Assembly: GCA_027604665.1 (NCBI GenBank)
Contig: JADGIZ010000387.1
Location: 1-14,594, forward strand
Direction of reading: 5' to 3'
From: Polyrhizophydium stewartii
Lineage: Eukaryota; Chytridiomycota; Chytridiomycetes; Rhizophydiales
DNA length: 14,594 nucleotides
Shown: positions 1 to 8,880 of the stretch, in pieces
How positions within the stretch are numbered: position 1 is the stretch's first letter
How the letters are laid out: each line of letters opens with the position of its first letter
Program-made: the position numbers and the translations under genes
Notes under the pieces: generated by a model
Seen by the model: the letters and a program-made list of their open reading frames with translations, nothing else
What the model was told of the DNA's origin: nothing
Database searches by the model: none

Positions 1-46
1 CCCCCACTCAGATGCCGCCCCGCCGCGCTGACCCTCCTCCGCCCAG
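1..46 (+). other. 3' end of an intron of the receptor gene
   Basis: The receptor reading frame is closed upstream by a TGA at 29-31 and has no ATG between that stop and the Ser/Thr-rich stretch. A good acceptor lies here: a GCTGAC branch-point-like motif at 27-32, then a pyrimidine run and CCCAG ending at 46. Exon sequence would start at 47 in phase 0. This means the first exon or exons, including any signal peptide, lie left of the window. Confidence 0.6.
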
Positions 47-820
47 ATCCGGCGTCTAGAGCCCCGCCAGCTGCCGTCGTCCACCTCGTCGTCGCAGACA
101 TCCTCGTCCATCTCTTCAACCTCGTCGTCGTCCCGCATCTCCACGTCGGCGTCGTCGGTGTCGTCGGCGTCATCAACATCCACTGCCACGTTGCGAACAA
201 CCGCGTTGACAACATCCTCCACAACAACAACGACGCCCTCATCCACTTCGGCAGCCACCTCGACACGATCCACGGTCTCCACCTCATCATCCACTCTGTC
301 GCAGACGACGACGTCCACCACCACATCCACTGCGACCACCGGGACGTCGTCCTCCATGACATCCTCGTCCTCGGCATCCTCTTCCTCAGCAGCAACCACA
401 TCTACATCGGCCTCATCATCCACTCCCGCATCCTCCCCGTCATCGAGGCCCCCAACCACAACGTCAGCATCAACGTCATCAGCGACCATACCGTCCACGT
501 CCACGTTGTTCACGGCATCCGTCTCCTCAACGTCTTCGTCATTGGCCACGGTCTCGCTGACGTCGGCGTCTGAGTCATCCACCTCTTCGCGAGCGTCCAC
601 TTCGACATCTTCCTCGACAGGGGCCTCGGCATCAACGACATCAACGGCGACATCTCCAACGTCAACCACAGGAACAGCCTCATCCGCAACTACAAGAATC
701 GCCTCATCAACGACAACAGGCAACGCCTCGGTGATCGCTGCCACCACAAGCACGAGCACACTCACGAGCATCCGCACGGAAACAGTGACCGCATCAAACA
801 CGACCGCGAGTCCATCACCC
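47..820 (+). repeat. Ser/Thr-rich low-complexity stalk (mucin-like)
   Basis: About 258 residues are almost entirely Ser, Thr and Ala, encoded by degenerate TCN and ACN codons, followed directly by the Cys-rich segment at 824. Such stretches in fungal surface proteins are usually O-glycosylated stalks. Because TCN and ACN share C at position 2, a second frame (codons starting at 1, 4, 7) is also open to its stop at 571, but it is only a shadow. Confidence 0.75.
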
Positions 821-3800
821 ACTTGTGCCCCAGGCTTCATTTACGACTGCAACGGGTGCTACGTCGCATCGCCCAGGGACTGCGCCGGAAACTGCCCGAT
901 CGCCGACTCAACCGCTTACATCACCGACTGTCTCGGCAGATGTGTGCTTCCGCAGAACCAGGCCGTCTACGACCAGTGCGGAATCTGCGCCGGAAACGGC
1001 ACGACATGCGTTGACTGCGCAGGCGTCGTCAACGGCACTTCTGTGCTCGACGGATGCGGCGTCTGCGGCGGCACGGGCGACTGCGCCTTCTCCTTCGGAA
1101 CCTTCTCTCCAAAGGTCGTCCCGAATACTGGCGCTGCCATGATCGACATTTTTGGAACGGGCTTCGACTCCATCGACCCTGCCCTCTACGCAACGCAGTA
1201 CTCGAGCCTGCAGATCCTCGTCAACGACTCGCTGCTTCCATACGCCAGTATCGTCTCGTCGAGCACTGGCAGAATTCGGTTCGTCATGCCAAAGCTCGAC
1301 ATCGGCTCTGGCGCCATGTCCGCATGGGCCTTGGTCTCACTCTACCTGCCGCTCTACCAGCTCTCCTACTCGGCGAGCATCACCGCCATCGAGACAGCCA
1401 TCACCAACTCGACTCTGCTCTCAAAGGCATACACGGGCACCTCGCAGTCGATCTCTGTTGTGGCAACCTCGTTTGGCCAGCCCACAGGCAGCCTCTCTCC
1501 GCTCTGCCTGTTCAACCTCACCTCGGGCGTCCTGTCTTCGTCCGTCAACATCACGTCTGCCTCGCCAGCAACCTCGCTGCTGACCTGCAAGGCCGCTTCC
1601 ACGTCGCTCAGCCAGGCGGCAAAGTGGGGCATTGTGCTCGAACAGCCCCTGAATGACGGATACTCGGGCAAGAGATCAAAAGTGTTCCGATCCGACCTGC
1701 TGATCCCGTATGCCTCCAACGGGTCTGTTATCGCCGAGCTCGACTACTACGCCCCGGCACCTGTCGCCACCAGCGCCGTATTCGACAGCCTGGGCACATC
1801 CATCACCGTCTCGTTCTCGGCAAGCATCGCGCTGCTTGCGGATGGGTCGGCTGTTAACCTCTGGCTGCCACAGCCCTGCTCGTCGGCCTTTGTAACCAAC
1901 GGCACCCTGAGCTCGTCCAATCTCACGCGGCCCGGAGTCGACTCGGACTGCTCCATGGTGCTTGCGTCCAAGTCTTCCATCCGCCTCACTATCTCGTCTG
2001 CCGCCGCCGCTTCGGTGACCTTGCCCACCGCCGGCTCGCTGCTCGCACTCCAGCCTGGCGTAATCTACGTTCTCGGCCAGGCACTCTCGGATCCGGCCCA
2101 AGGCACCGTCCGCATCTCTGCGCCATCGTCGGTCATCGCGCCGAGCGTCGTCGTCTCGGCGCCTGCTGTCATTGGGCCCTGCACTAACCTCACATTTGAC
2201 CTTTCCCAGGTCGCCAATTCCGGCGCTCGCCCATTCAGCGCCATCTCACTCAACTTTTCGTCCACAACGACCACCCTGCGAGACCCGCTGCTCTCGCTCA
2301 AACTGCAGGCGCTCGCCCAGACTTTCCTCGCCGGCCAGTACCAGCTGACCGTCGCCAACACAGATCTATCCGTGCGCGCATATGTCTTCAACTTCACAGT
2401 CACAAACTTCCTCGGCGCAGCATCGACCGCTCTCGTTTCTGTGACGAAAAACACCAACGGTACCTTGCCCAGCCTCGCGCTGCAGGCTACTGGCGCGACA
2501 GTCGCCACATCGCCGAGCAGCTGGTTCCAGCTCGCTGCAAAGATTGTGTCCCCGCTTACATCATGCGCCGGGTCCGCCTACGCCGCGCTCGGTCAGCCGT
2601 GGTCGTACAACACCACTACGGGCGGCACCACCACGACGGTTTACGTCACCAGCAATTACACTTACCAGTGGCAATTCGTCTCGGGCGGGCCTCTGGGCTT
2701 CTCGCTGTCGCTGCCGACCAACACGGCCTCGCAGATGAGCCTCATGCTCCCGCCATTCACACTTCCGCCGGCGGGCACATACACCTTCCAGTTCAAGCTT
2801 TTCAACTCTACATGGGCGAATGGCGCACTTGCAAGCAACGCGATCGTCACCAGCGCCACGATCCAGGTTGCCACGAGCCGCGACGTGGTTTGGGCGTCCG
2901 CCGGTGCAAGCTTCACCGCATCGCGCAACAAGTCGATTGTGCTCTTTGCGCAGTACGGCAGCGACGTCTACGCCACGCTGCCCAGCACATTCTCATTTGC
3001 ATGGGCGTGCCAGACGGCGGCCGGCGGGCAGTGCATCGACCGCTCGACAGGCCAGGCAATCGCGCTTGCAGCCACGCGTGTCCTCACTCTCACGGGGCGT
3101 CTCTCGGTCGGCGTGTATTCATTTACCGTCACCGTCACCAACACGGCGACGGGATCTTGGGCAACATCGGCAGCCAGTGAGTCTCGCGTGTTGCGTCTGT
3201 GTTCTAAATCGCAAATGCTGACGACTGCACTCGCCCGCAGCAACTGTCACGGTCAAGGACGTCATCTTGCCGCGTGTGTACATGCTGCCGTCTGTCGCAT
3301 GGCCAGGCGTATTCCAGCCGATACTCGAGATCCAAGGCAGCGTCGACTCGGGCACAATATCGGCCGGCGCAAGCGTATCATACCAATTTGCATCACTCTC
3401 AGACTGCGGGACGGGCATCGCATATCCAACACTCAACCTCGCGAGCTCCGATGTGGTGCTGACGCCAGCCTCGTCATCGACGCTCAAGCTTGCCCGCGGT
3501 GTGCTGGTTGCAGGCTCTACGTACTGCTTTGCGCTGAGCGCGACCGACTCGGTGACAAACCAGACTGGCACGTCGATGCTCGTGCTTCCAGTGCGACAGG
3601 GCCCACGCTCAGGAACCTGCGCGCTTGCACCGTCATCGTCGTCGACGGGCACCGAGTTTGCGACGGTCTTTAGCTTGGCGTGCACCGGATGGGTCACGGA
3701 CACGGACGCTGCGCCGCTCATGTACGAGCTGCAGATGCAGCAAGCTGACGGAAAGTGGGTCACGGCCGTCCCAGCAAGCACGAGCCCCTCGCTTTCGTCG

Positions 3801-6451
3801 GTTCTGCCGGCCGGCATGATCGGCCTGCAAGTCGTCGTGACCGATTCCGCATACGGCCGCACAATCGCGTCCCCTGCCATCGGCATCACTGTGTCTGCTG
3901 CATCAGCTGGCTTGCTCGCCAAGCGCGACCAGTCAACCGCTGCTGCTGCCCAAGCGTACTTTACTTCCTCTGTGTGGCCGCTGTACACGGGCCGCAACGC
4001 GAGGCAGGCCCTCTCGGCCACGTCGGCGATCTTGCCCGTCGTCCGCCAGCAGTCGGCGTCTGCGACAGCTGCCCTGCGGTCGAGTCTGCTCACGCTCGTC
4101 TCGTCAGTCGTCGCGACGCAGGCCGTTGCGCTCGACGCTGTGACATGGGGCCCGTTTGTTGCGTCGGTGCTTGACACGATCACGTCGGCTGCGCCGGGAA
4201 GCTACTCGGCCGCCAAGGACCAGGCCACCCTGTTCACAACCGTGCAGGCATTTGTGGCGCAGTCCAAGTCTATAGCTGCGGCCACCTCTGGCACCTGCAT
4301 GACGACCTCGACGGCCACGCAGCTCTATGGCGCCATTTCAAACGGCATCCTCGCGAGCGCGCGCACAGCAGGCATTGCCGCCTCGACGACGCTCAACACT
4401 CCCGACCAGGTTGCGGCGCTGCTCGACGCTCTCGAGCAGTGCCTATATCCATCCATCTCGTGCGGCGAGTCTCCCGTGTCGGTGTCGACCACCGACCTCG
4501 TGCGCGTCGTGGGTGCAACCACGGCCGACGCCGCGCCGCCGACGAGCTTCTGTGGCTTCTCGGTGCCATCGCTGGCTGCTGCGACGGGCGGACTGTTCTC
4601 GCGCACGCTCGCCGCGCCGGTCGCTGGAGCTTCGACGTCTGGTTGCTACCTCTACGCATGCGGCAGCATCTCTGGAGTGCGCACAAGCCAGCTCGTCCCA
4701 GCCTCACCATCGACGCCGTTTGGCGCGCGGCTCTACGGCCTCTCGTTCCGCAACCAGACAACTGCGACGGATCTGGCCGTGAATGCGCCTTCGGGAATCG
4801 CGTTCACTCTCCCGCTCGACTCGGCGATTCAAACGCAGCTGTATGACTTGCAGCTTGCGCCGGCGTGCGCGTTTGTCGATCCAGTGTCTGCCAACGCATC
4901 CATGACTGGGTGCTCTGTGGCCAGCATGTCAGCAACGAGCGTGACATGCAACTGCACACACCTGACCTGGTTTCTTGCGCAAGGCGTCACTCCATCAGTT
5001 ATCTCCCCCGCCACAACGTCAGCGCCGTCACCAACGGCCGCGGTGACTGTGACCGACGGCGCCACGCCGTTCACGAAAACAGCTGGCTTCATCGTGCTCA
5101 TGACGCTCATTTCCCTCGGCATTGCTATTGGCGCGGCAGTTGGCGCCGTGATGTTCACGCGCGCACGGTCAACAGCGAGCCAGATTGCGCGGCTCGAGCA
5201 GATCATTGCCAGCCGCAGCGCCAAGGAGTACATGGGCAATCTCGGCGGCGATGACTCGCCAGCCACGCTCATGGCGCGCGACTCACAATTACGATCGGCG
5301 CCATTTGACGACGACGAGTGGCCTGCGGCAGCCGGGGACGCGGGATTGATGCACCCGCCGCCGCTGGCTTCGTTGAACCCGCACTACGCCGGTATGAGTG
5401 CACTTGGCATGCCGCAACTCGCCCTGCGCATGTACTTTGAGGACATTGTCGCTGCGTTCTCGCGGCCCGGCCAGATTGGCAGCATGTCGGCAGCGACAGC
5501 GCCGGGAGGGTCTGCGCTGGGACGAATGTCCAAGCAGATGCTTCTTTCTTACATGGGGCACGCCATGGCGCGTATCGATGAGGTGAGGACCTTTACACGA
5601 GTTGGTGCGCCATGTGCATCGCGAGGCTGATGCTGCAGCAGGGCGAGCAGCCGTACGACATTGATCGCGACATGGCCATGCTCGGAAATCTCGGCCCGCT
5701 CAAGATGGCGGACATTATCGGTCTCGATGTGTGCTACGCCAACATGACTGCTTTGCACGCACTTACGCACGACGACCAGTATTTGTCGCCTCATATTCTC
5801 GCCACGCTGATCCAGGATGGTCAGCTCGGGCAAAAAGCTGGACTGGGCTTTTACGACTACGGCGAGTACAATGCTGTGGCCGCCGAGCGAGGTGCCAGCG
5901 TTGTCGACATGCTCATCGAGGCGTGCACCGACCCTGTCGTGAGCGGCGCCGACTTGGGCGTGGCGGCCGGCGGCGGGATGGCCCACGATGGCGCACTCCG
6001 GCCTGTCTGGGCCGACGGCGCACGCTCGCCCAGTGGTCTCCTGTCACCCAGCGCCAACGTAGCTCTGGCACCCAGCCGCCGCGCATCCATCCAGCCCAAC
6101 CCGATGCTGAGCGCGACGGTGCGGACATCGCTCGCGTCGCCTCTGCCCGCTCTGAGCGTCGATACGTTGTTCTCGCCCAATGCGCCATGGCGCCCGTCTC
6201 ACGCACGCCGCGGGTCAGGCATGCTGTCTGCGCTTAGTCCTGGCCCACAGCAGCCGCCGGCGCCGCTCACAAACGAGGATCTCGACGAGCTCGAAGCGCT
6301 CATTGAGAGCACCGAGGCATACGACCAATGCCAGCGCGCCGAGCTGCTCGTTGCACAACCAGGCGACGTGCCCAACGTCGATCTTGCGGTGGCCAACGCG
6401 CGCATCTACGGGCCGACGATGCCGTCGCCACGCATGGCGTCCATGGTGTGA
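47..6451 (+). CDS. GAIN/GPS single-pass receptor with REJ ectodomain and a 3HCDH_C cytoplasmic tail (5' partial)
   Basis: Exons are 47-3176, 3241-5582 and 5639-6451 (TGA stop), giving 2094 visible residues; the N-terminus is missing. Intron 1 (3177-3240) is phase 1 with a TGCTGAC branch site; intron 2 (5583-5638) is phase 0. Domains by visible residue: Ser/Thr-rich stalk 1-258; Cys-rich segment 260-345 with DxCGxCxGxG-type repeats; TIG/IPT-like fold about 350-445; REJ-like region from about 710; GAIN about 1270-1620; GPS 1586-1622 with CNCTHLT; membrane span 1660-1682; 3HCDH_C domain 1805-1902; then a Pro/Ser-rich tail with two RRxS motifs. The ectodomain resembles polycystin-1/sea-urchin REJ proteins, which have adhesion or signalling roles at the cell surface, but the multi-span PKD channel part is absent. 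Self-cleavage at the GPS is expected from the family. Ligand and function are unknown. The gene could be misread as two genes split at 5583-5638. Confidence 0.8.
4866..4976 (+). other. GPS motif (GPCR proteolysis site) in the receptor
   Basis: The segment runs from the first Cys of the motif through a GC pair to CNCTHLTWF. Spacing of the Cys residues and the HLT triplet match GPS motifs of adhesion GPCRs and polycystin-1. Autoproteolysis would fall between Leu (4962-4964) and Thr (4965-4967), visible residues 1618 and 1619. The membrane span starts about 40 residues later at 5088, the arrangement expected for a cleaved, non-covalently held ectodomain. Confidence 0.8.
5523..5872 (+). other. 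3-hydroxyacyl-CoA dehydrogenase C-terminal domain inside the receptor tail
   Basis: Spliced across the intron 5583-5638, this part reads as a 3HCDH_C domain: a helix aligned with [17 protein letters not shown] of the neighbouring HADH, then GPLKMADIIGLD ([16 protein letters not shown]), ALHALTHDDQY ([11 protein letters not shown]) and LGQKAGLGFYDY ([12 protein letters not shown]). I count 26 identities in 59 ungapped positions from GPL onward. The Asn-Arg after PGFIA in HADH is Ser-Lys here, and no NAD-binding Rossmann half or catalytic His/Glu precedes it, so dehydrogenase activity is not expected. In HADH this domain dimerises and contacts the acyl-CoA. Confidence 0.8.
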
Positions 6452-6514
6452 ATGAAGAACCAGAAATGAGATGCATCACCAACTTTCCCCTGCCCGTTCT
6501 CGCTCTCCCGCCAG
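6452..6514 (+). promoter_or_regulatory. Very short spacer between receptor and HADH
   Basis: Only 63 bp lie between the receptor TGA and the HADH ATG. The second half is a strong pyrimidine run ending CCGCCAG directly before the ATG, which looks like a splice acceptor. It may serve as acceptor for a 5' UTR intron, for a read-through splice from 6446, or simply be a pyrimidine-rich core promoter. I see no TATA box. Confidence 0.4.
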
Positions 6515-7876
6515 ATGCTCGCCTTTGTCCGCGCCGCCCGCCCCGCCCTCGCCGCCGCCCGCGGCGCCCGCCAGCTCTCGGCCTCGGCCGCGCTGCGCAG
6601 GAACATCGAGTCCATCGGCGTCATTGGCGCCGGCCAGATGGGCGTCGGCATCGCCCACGTCACGGCCCACGTCAGCAAGAAGCCCGTGATCCTGCTCGAC
6701 TCGAACAGCGAGCAGCTCAAGAAGGGCGTCGAGCTCATTGGTGGGCGTCGAAGTCCTCGACACGGCGACACAGGCCGGTGTGCGCTGACGCTGCATGCGC
6801 CTGCCGCGCGCGTGGCTGGCCGCCTCATCTGCCGCCGGCCGCCCGCCGCGGCATACTCGCGCGCGACCAGACCTGCTGCTCCAGAAGGACGTCAAGAAGG
6901 GCAAGATCACCGACGACGAGCGCGCCGAGACTCTGAGCCGCGTCAGCACCACGACGGACATGTCCGGCTTCAGCAACGTCGACTTTGTGATTGAGGTGCG
7001 TGGGTGCATGGCCGCTCGCTGCGGCCGCATCGGGCACGAGTGCAGCCGCCCGCTGCGCCGGCCGTCGCCGCAGCAGCAGCCGACTCGAGGTCGTGTGGCC
7101 AATGTCATCTGACCCGCGCGGCGCCCTCGCATCGGCGACGACTCGATCCGCCCGCCTCCCGCTGCCTGCTCTTGCCCGCCACCTCGTGCGCCGCCACGCC
7201 GACGCAGGCCGTGAGCGAGAACCCGAGCCTCAAGCGCGAGCTGTTCGTCAACCTGGACCGCATCACTCCCAAGCACGCGATCCTGGCCTCCAACACCTCG
7301 TCCATCTCAATCACCAAGATCGCGGCGGCCACGACCCGCCCCGAGCAGGTCATTGGCATGCACTTCATGAACCCCGTGCCCGTCATGAAGCTCGTCGAGA
7401 TCATCCCGGGCCTGGCCACCTCGCCCGAGACGCTTGCCGCCACGCTCGAGCTCGCCCACGGCATGGGCAAGACCACCACCCAGTCGTCCGACGTGCCGGG
7501 CTTCATTGCCAACCGCGTGCTGATGCCGTACATCAACGAGGCCATCTACGTGCTGCAAGAGGTGCGCGAGCGCATGCGCGCGCTTATATGTATGCGTGTG
7601 TGCACCGCTGACCCAGGATCCCGCAATCGCGCTCAGGGCATCGCAACCCGCGAGGACATTGACACGACCATGAAGCTCGGCACCAACGTCCCCATGGGCC
7701 CGCTCACGCTCGGCGACTTCATCGGCCTCGACACGTGCCTGGCCATCATGCGCGTGCTGCACACGCAGCTCGGCGACGACAAGTACCGCCCCGCCCCGCT
7801 GCTGATCAAGTACGTCGATGCCGGTTGGCTGGGCAAGAAGTCTGGCCGCGGCTTCTACGAGTACGCCAAGAAATGA
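6515..7876 (+). CDS. HADH: Mitochondrial 3-hydroxyacyl-CoA dehydrogenase (short-chain HADH type)
   Basis: It oxidises L-3-hydroxyacyl-CoA to 3-ketoacyl-CoA with NAD+, the third step of mitochondrial beta-oxidation. Exons are 6515-6740, 6871-6995, 7208-7561 and 7637-7876; introns are 130 bp (phase 1), 212 bp (phase 0) and 75 bp (phase 0). The product is 314 residues, the usual length of the animal enzyme. Residues 1-29 are Ala/Arg-rich without acidic residues, a good mitochondrial presequence. The NAD-binding GAGQMG is at 38-43. ASNTSS is at 144-149. His169 and Glu181 are spaced as the family's catalytic pair, and Asn219 lies in GFIANR. The C-terminal domain ends with [11 protein letters not shown]. 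There is no peroxisomal PTS1 (the end is AKK). Intron 3 is a multiple of three and has no stop, so its retention would insert 25 residues; family alignment across [17 protein letters not shown] says it is removed. It lies 63 bp from the receptor gene. Confidence 0.93.
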
Positions 7877-8110
7877 GACGCCGTCGCGCCAACGGCAATA
7901 ACATCACACAACGCATGCTCATCGCCCGTCGCTGGCACTCTCTTGGTCCTGGCTGCGTGGCGTGGCGGGCACCCCATGCACCATCCGGTCGGATTTCATT
8001 CGATCCAGATGCTCTTGTGGCGAGACGGGTCGAGAGTCGCCCGAACAGACGGGCGCCGGTGCTGCACGAGGACAAGGAAGAAGAAAGGAATGCGAGCAGC
8101 GATCGAGCGT
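7877..8110. other. Convergent intergenic region (3' UTRs of HADH and QCR10)
   Basis: These 234 bp lie between the HADH stop on + and the QCR10 stop on -. I see no conserved coding frame and no AATAAA. A purine run at about 8069-8098 is pyrimidine-rich on the minus strand. The open frames here are GC-driven shadows. Confidence 0.6.
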
Positions 8111-8641
8111 TTAGTCCTTGCGCTCGAGGGCGTCGAGCCGCTTCTGCCAGAAGCCGCCGACGATGGGCAGCTTGACGAAGATGTCGCGGCGGGCGAGGCC
8201 GGTGGGCTCGAGGAGGTAGAGCGCCGTGACGCCGGCAAACACGCCCCACGTCACAAGCGAGCGCGAGCTGTGCACGCGGATCGGCCGGGCCAGGCCGTGC
8301 CGCGATCCGTGCGCCGTCGTGGTTGCGAGCGCGGGAGCGAGGAGGCCGGCGGACGCCGCCGAGTCGGGCGGGTGGGGACAATCAGAAAACAGTCAGCGGC
8401 CGTCACAAGGCGACAGCGGGCTGGCGGCCGGCCGGCCGGCTCGGCGCAGCGGCGCGCGGGGTGCGGGCCAGCGAGGCTGGCGTGTCTGGCGCACTGCCAG
8501 CGCGCAGGCGCCAGCGCCGACGCCGGTCCTCCTGCGGCCGGCAGCGTGGGGCCGCCGGCCGCCGCCCGGGCTGCGAAAGACGATTGCGGGCGACGCAACG
8601 CACTAGTTGATGAGCGTCCTGGGGATCAACGGGGCGGACAT
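8111..8641 (-). CDS. QCR10: Ubiquinol-cytochrome c reductase subunit 10-like protein (complex III)
   Basis: This is a small accessory subunit of the mitochondrial bc1 complex with a single inner-membrane helix. Exon 1 is 8641-8604 and exon 2 is 8267-8111, joined by a phase-2 GT..AG intron (8603-8268, donor GTGCGT, acceptor CACAG). The product is 64 residues. It starts MSAPLIPRTLINY; the core SLVTWGVFAGVTALYLLEP is a hydrophobic helix containing the family WG; then come RRDIFVKLPIVGGFW and a charged end. Layout and length match fungal QCR10 (about 75 residues) and animal UQCR11 (56). Exon 2 has no in-frame ATG before an upstream TGA, which forces the splice, and exon 1 is the only nearby piece I found with matching phase. 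The open points are the exact N-terminus and the choice between QCR10 and UQCR11 names. Confidence 0.62.
8268..8603 (-). other. Large GC-rich intron of the QCR10-like gene
   Basis: At 336 bp this is several times longer than most introns here. On the minus strand, from a GCTGAC motif near 8397-8392 to the acceptor AG at 8269-8268, there is no other AG, an AG-free zone of about 120 nt that supports this acceptor. I see no conserved coding frame inside; plus-strand frames across it are long only because of base composition. Confidence 0.5.
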
Positions 8642-8880
8642 TGGCGTTTGCTTGGATGTGCTGCATGCGCAGGCGGAAGCGACGGCGTCCGAGCGGCGGC
8701 GGCAGCAGCAGCGTCGGCGGCAGCGGTGTCGTGGGTCAGCACACGCCTCGCTTGCCGCGCGGCCGCCATTTCCCCACGCACACGTTTTCTCAGAAAATGT
8801 TCACGCGGATTCACGAGCCGCATGACTCGCGGTGCCGACATATGGGCGTGCATGGACGTTGCATCCACTCGTTCATTGGT
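8642..8880 (-). promoter_or_regulatory. Upstream region of QCR10 and 3' UTR of PEX3
   Basis: These 239 bp separate the PEX3 stop from the QCR10 ATG, both on the minus strand. They hold a CCAAT box (minus, 8879-8875), a perfect 6+1+6 palindrome TTTTCTCAGAAAA at 8785-8797, and a GCN/GGC trinucleotide-rich patch at about 8685-8730. CCAAT boxes bound by the HAP complex control respiratory genes in fungi; a role here is inference. No gene is seen in the stretch. Confidence 0.35.

Noticed and set aside
158..160. GTG at 158 or ATG at 356 as the receptor start
   Set aside because: GTG is not a normal nuclear start. Neither site is followed by a signal peptide, and the frame stays open back to a good splice acceptor at 46.
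1..573. A second long open frame (Val/Leu/Ile/His/Asn-rich, almost every codon ending in C) through the Ser/Thr region
   Set aside because: Ser (TCN) and Thr (ACN) codons all have C in the middle, so the frame shifted by two automatically has C in third position and few stops. It has no ATG and ends at a stop at 571.
3119..4183. A 354-codon minus-strand open frame, and similar long frames at 12730-13602 (-) and 7943-8884 (+)
   Set aside because: They lie opposite well-supported exons or a GC-rich intron, have no recognisable family motif, and are expected shadows of GC-rich coding sequence.
5612..6451. A separate gene starting at ATG 5612
   Set aside because: It would begin in mid-domain. 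A phase-0 intron 5583-5638 joins it to the preceding exon, completes the 3HCDH_C helix, and matches the intron position of HADH. A separate start remains possible but is less likely.
5523..6451. An HADH pseudogene remnant lying free between two genes
   Set aside because: The frame is open across the whole stretch, is joined in phase to the receptor, and continues 190 residues past the homology without stops, so it does not look decayed.
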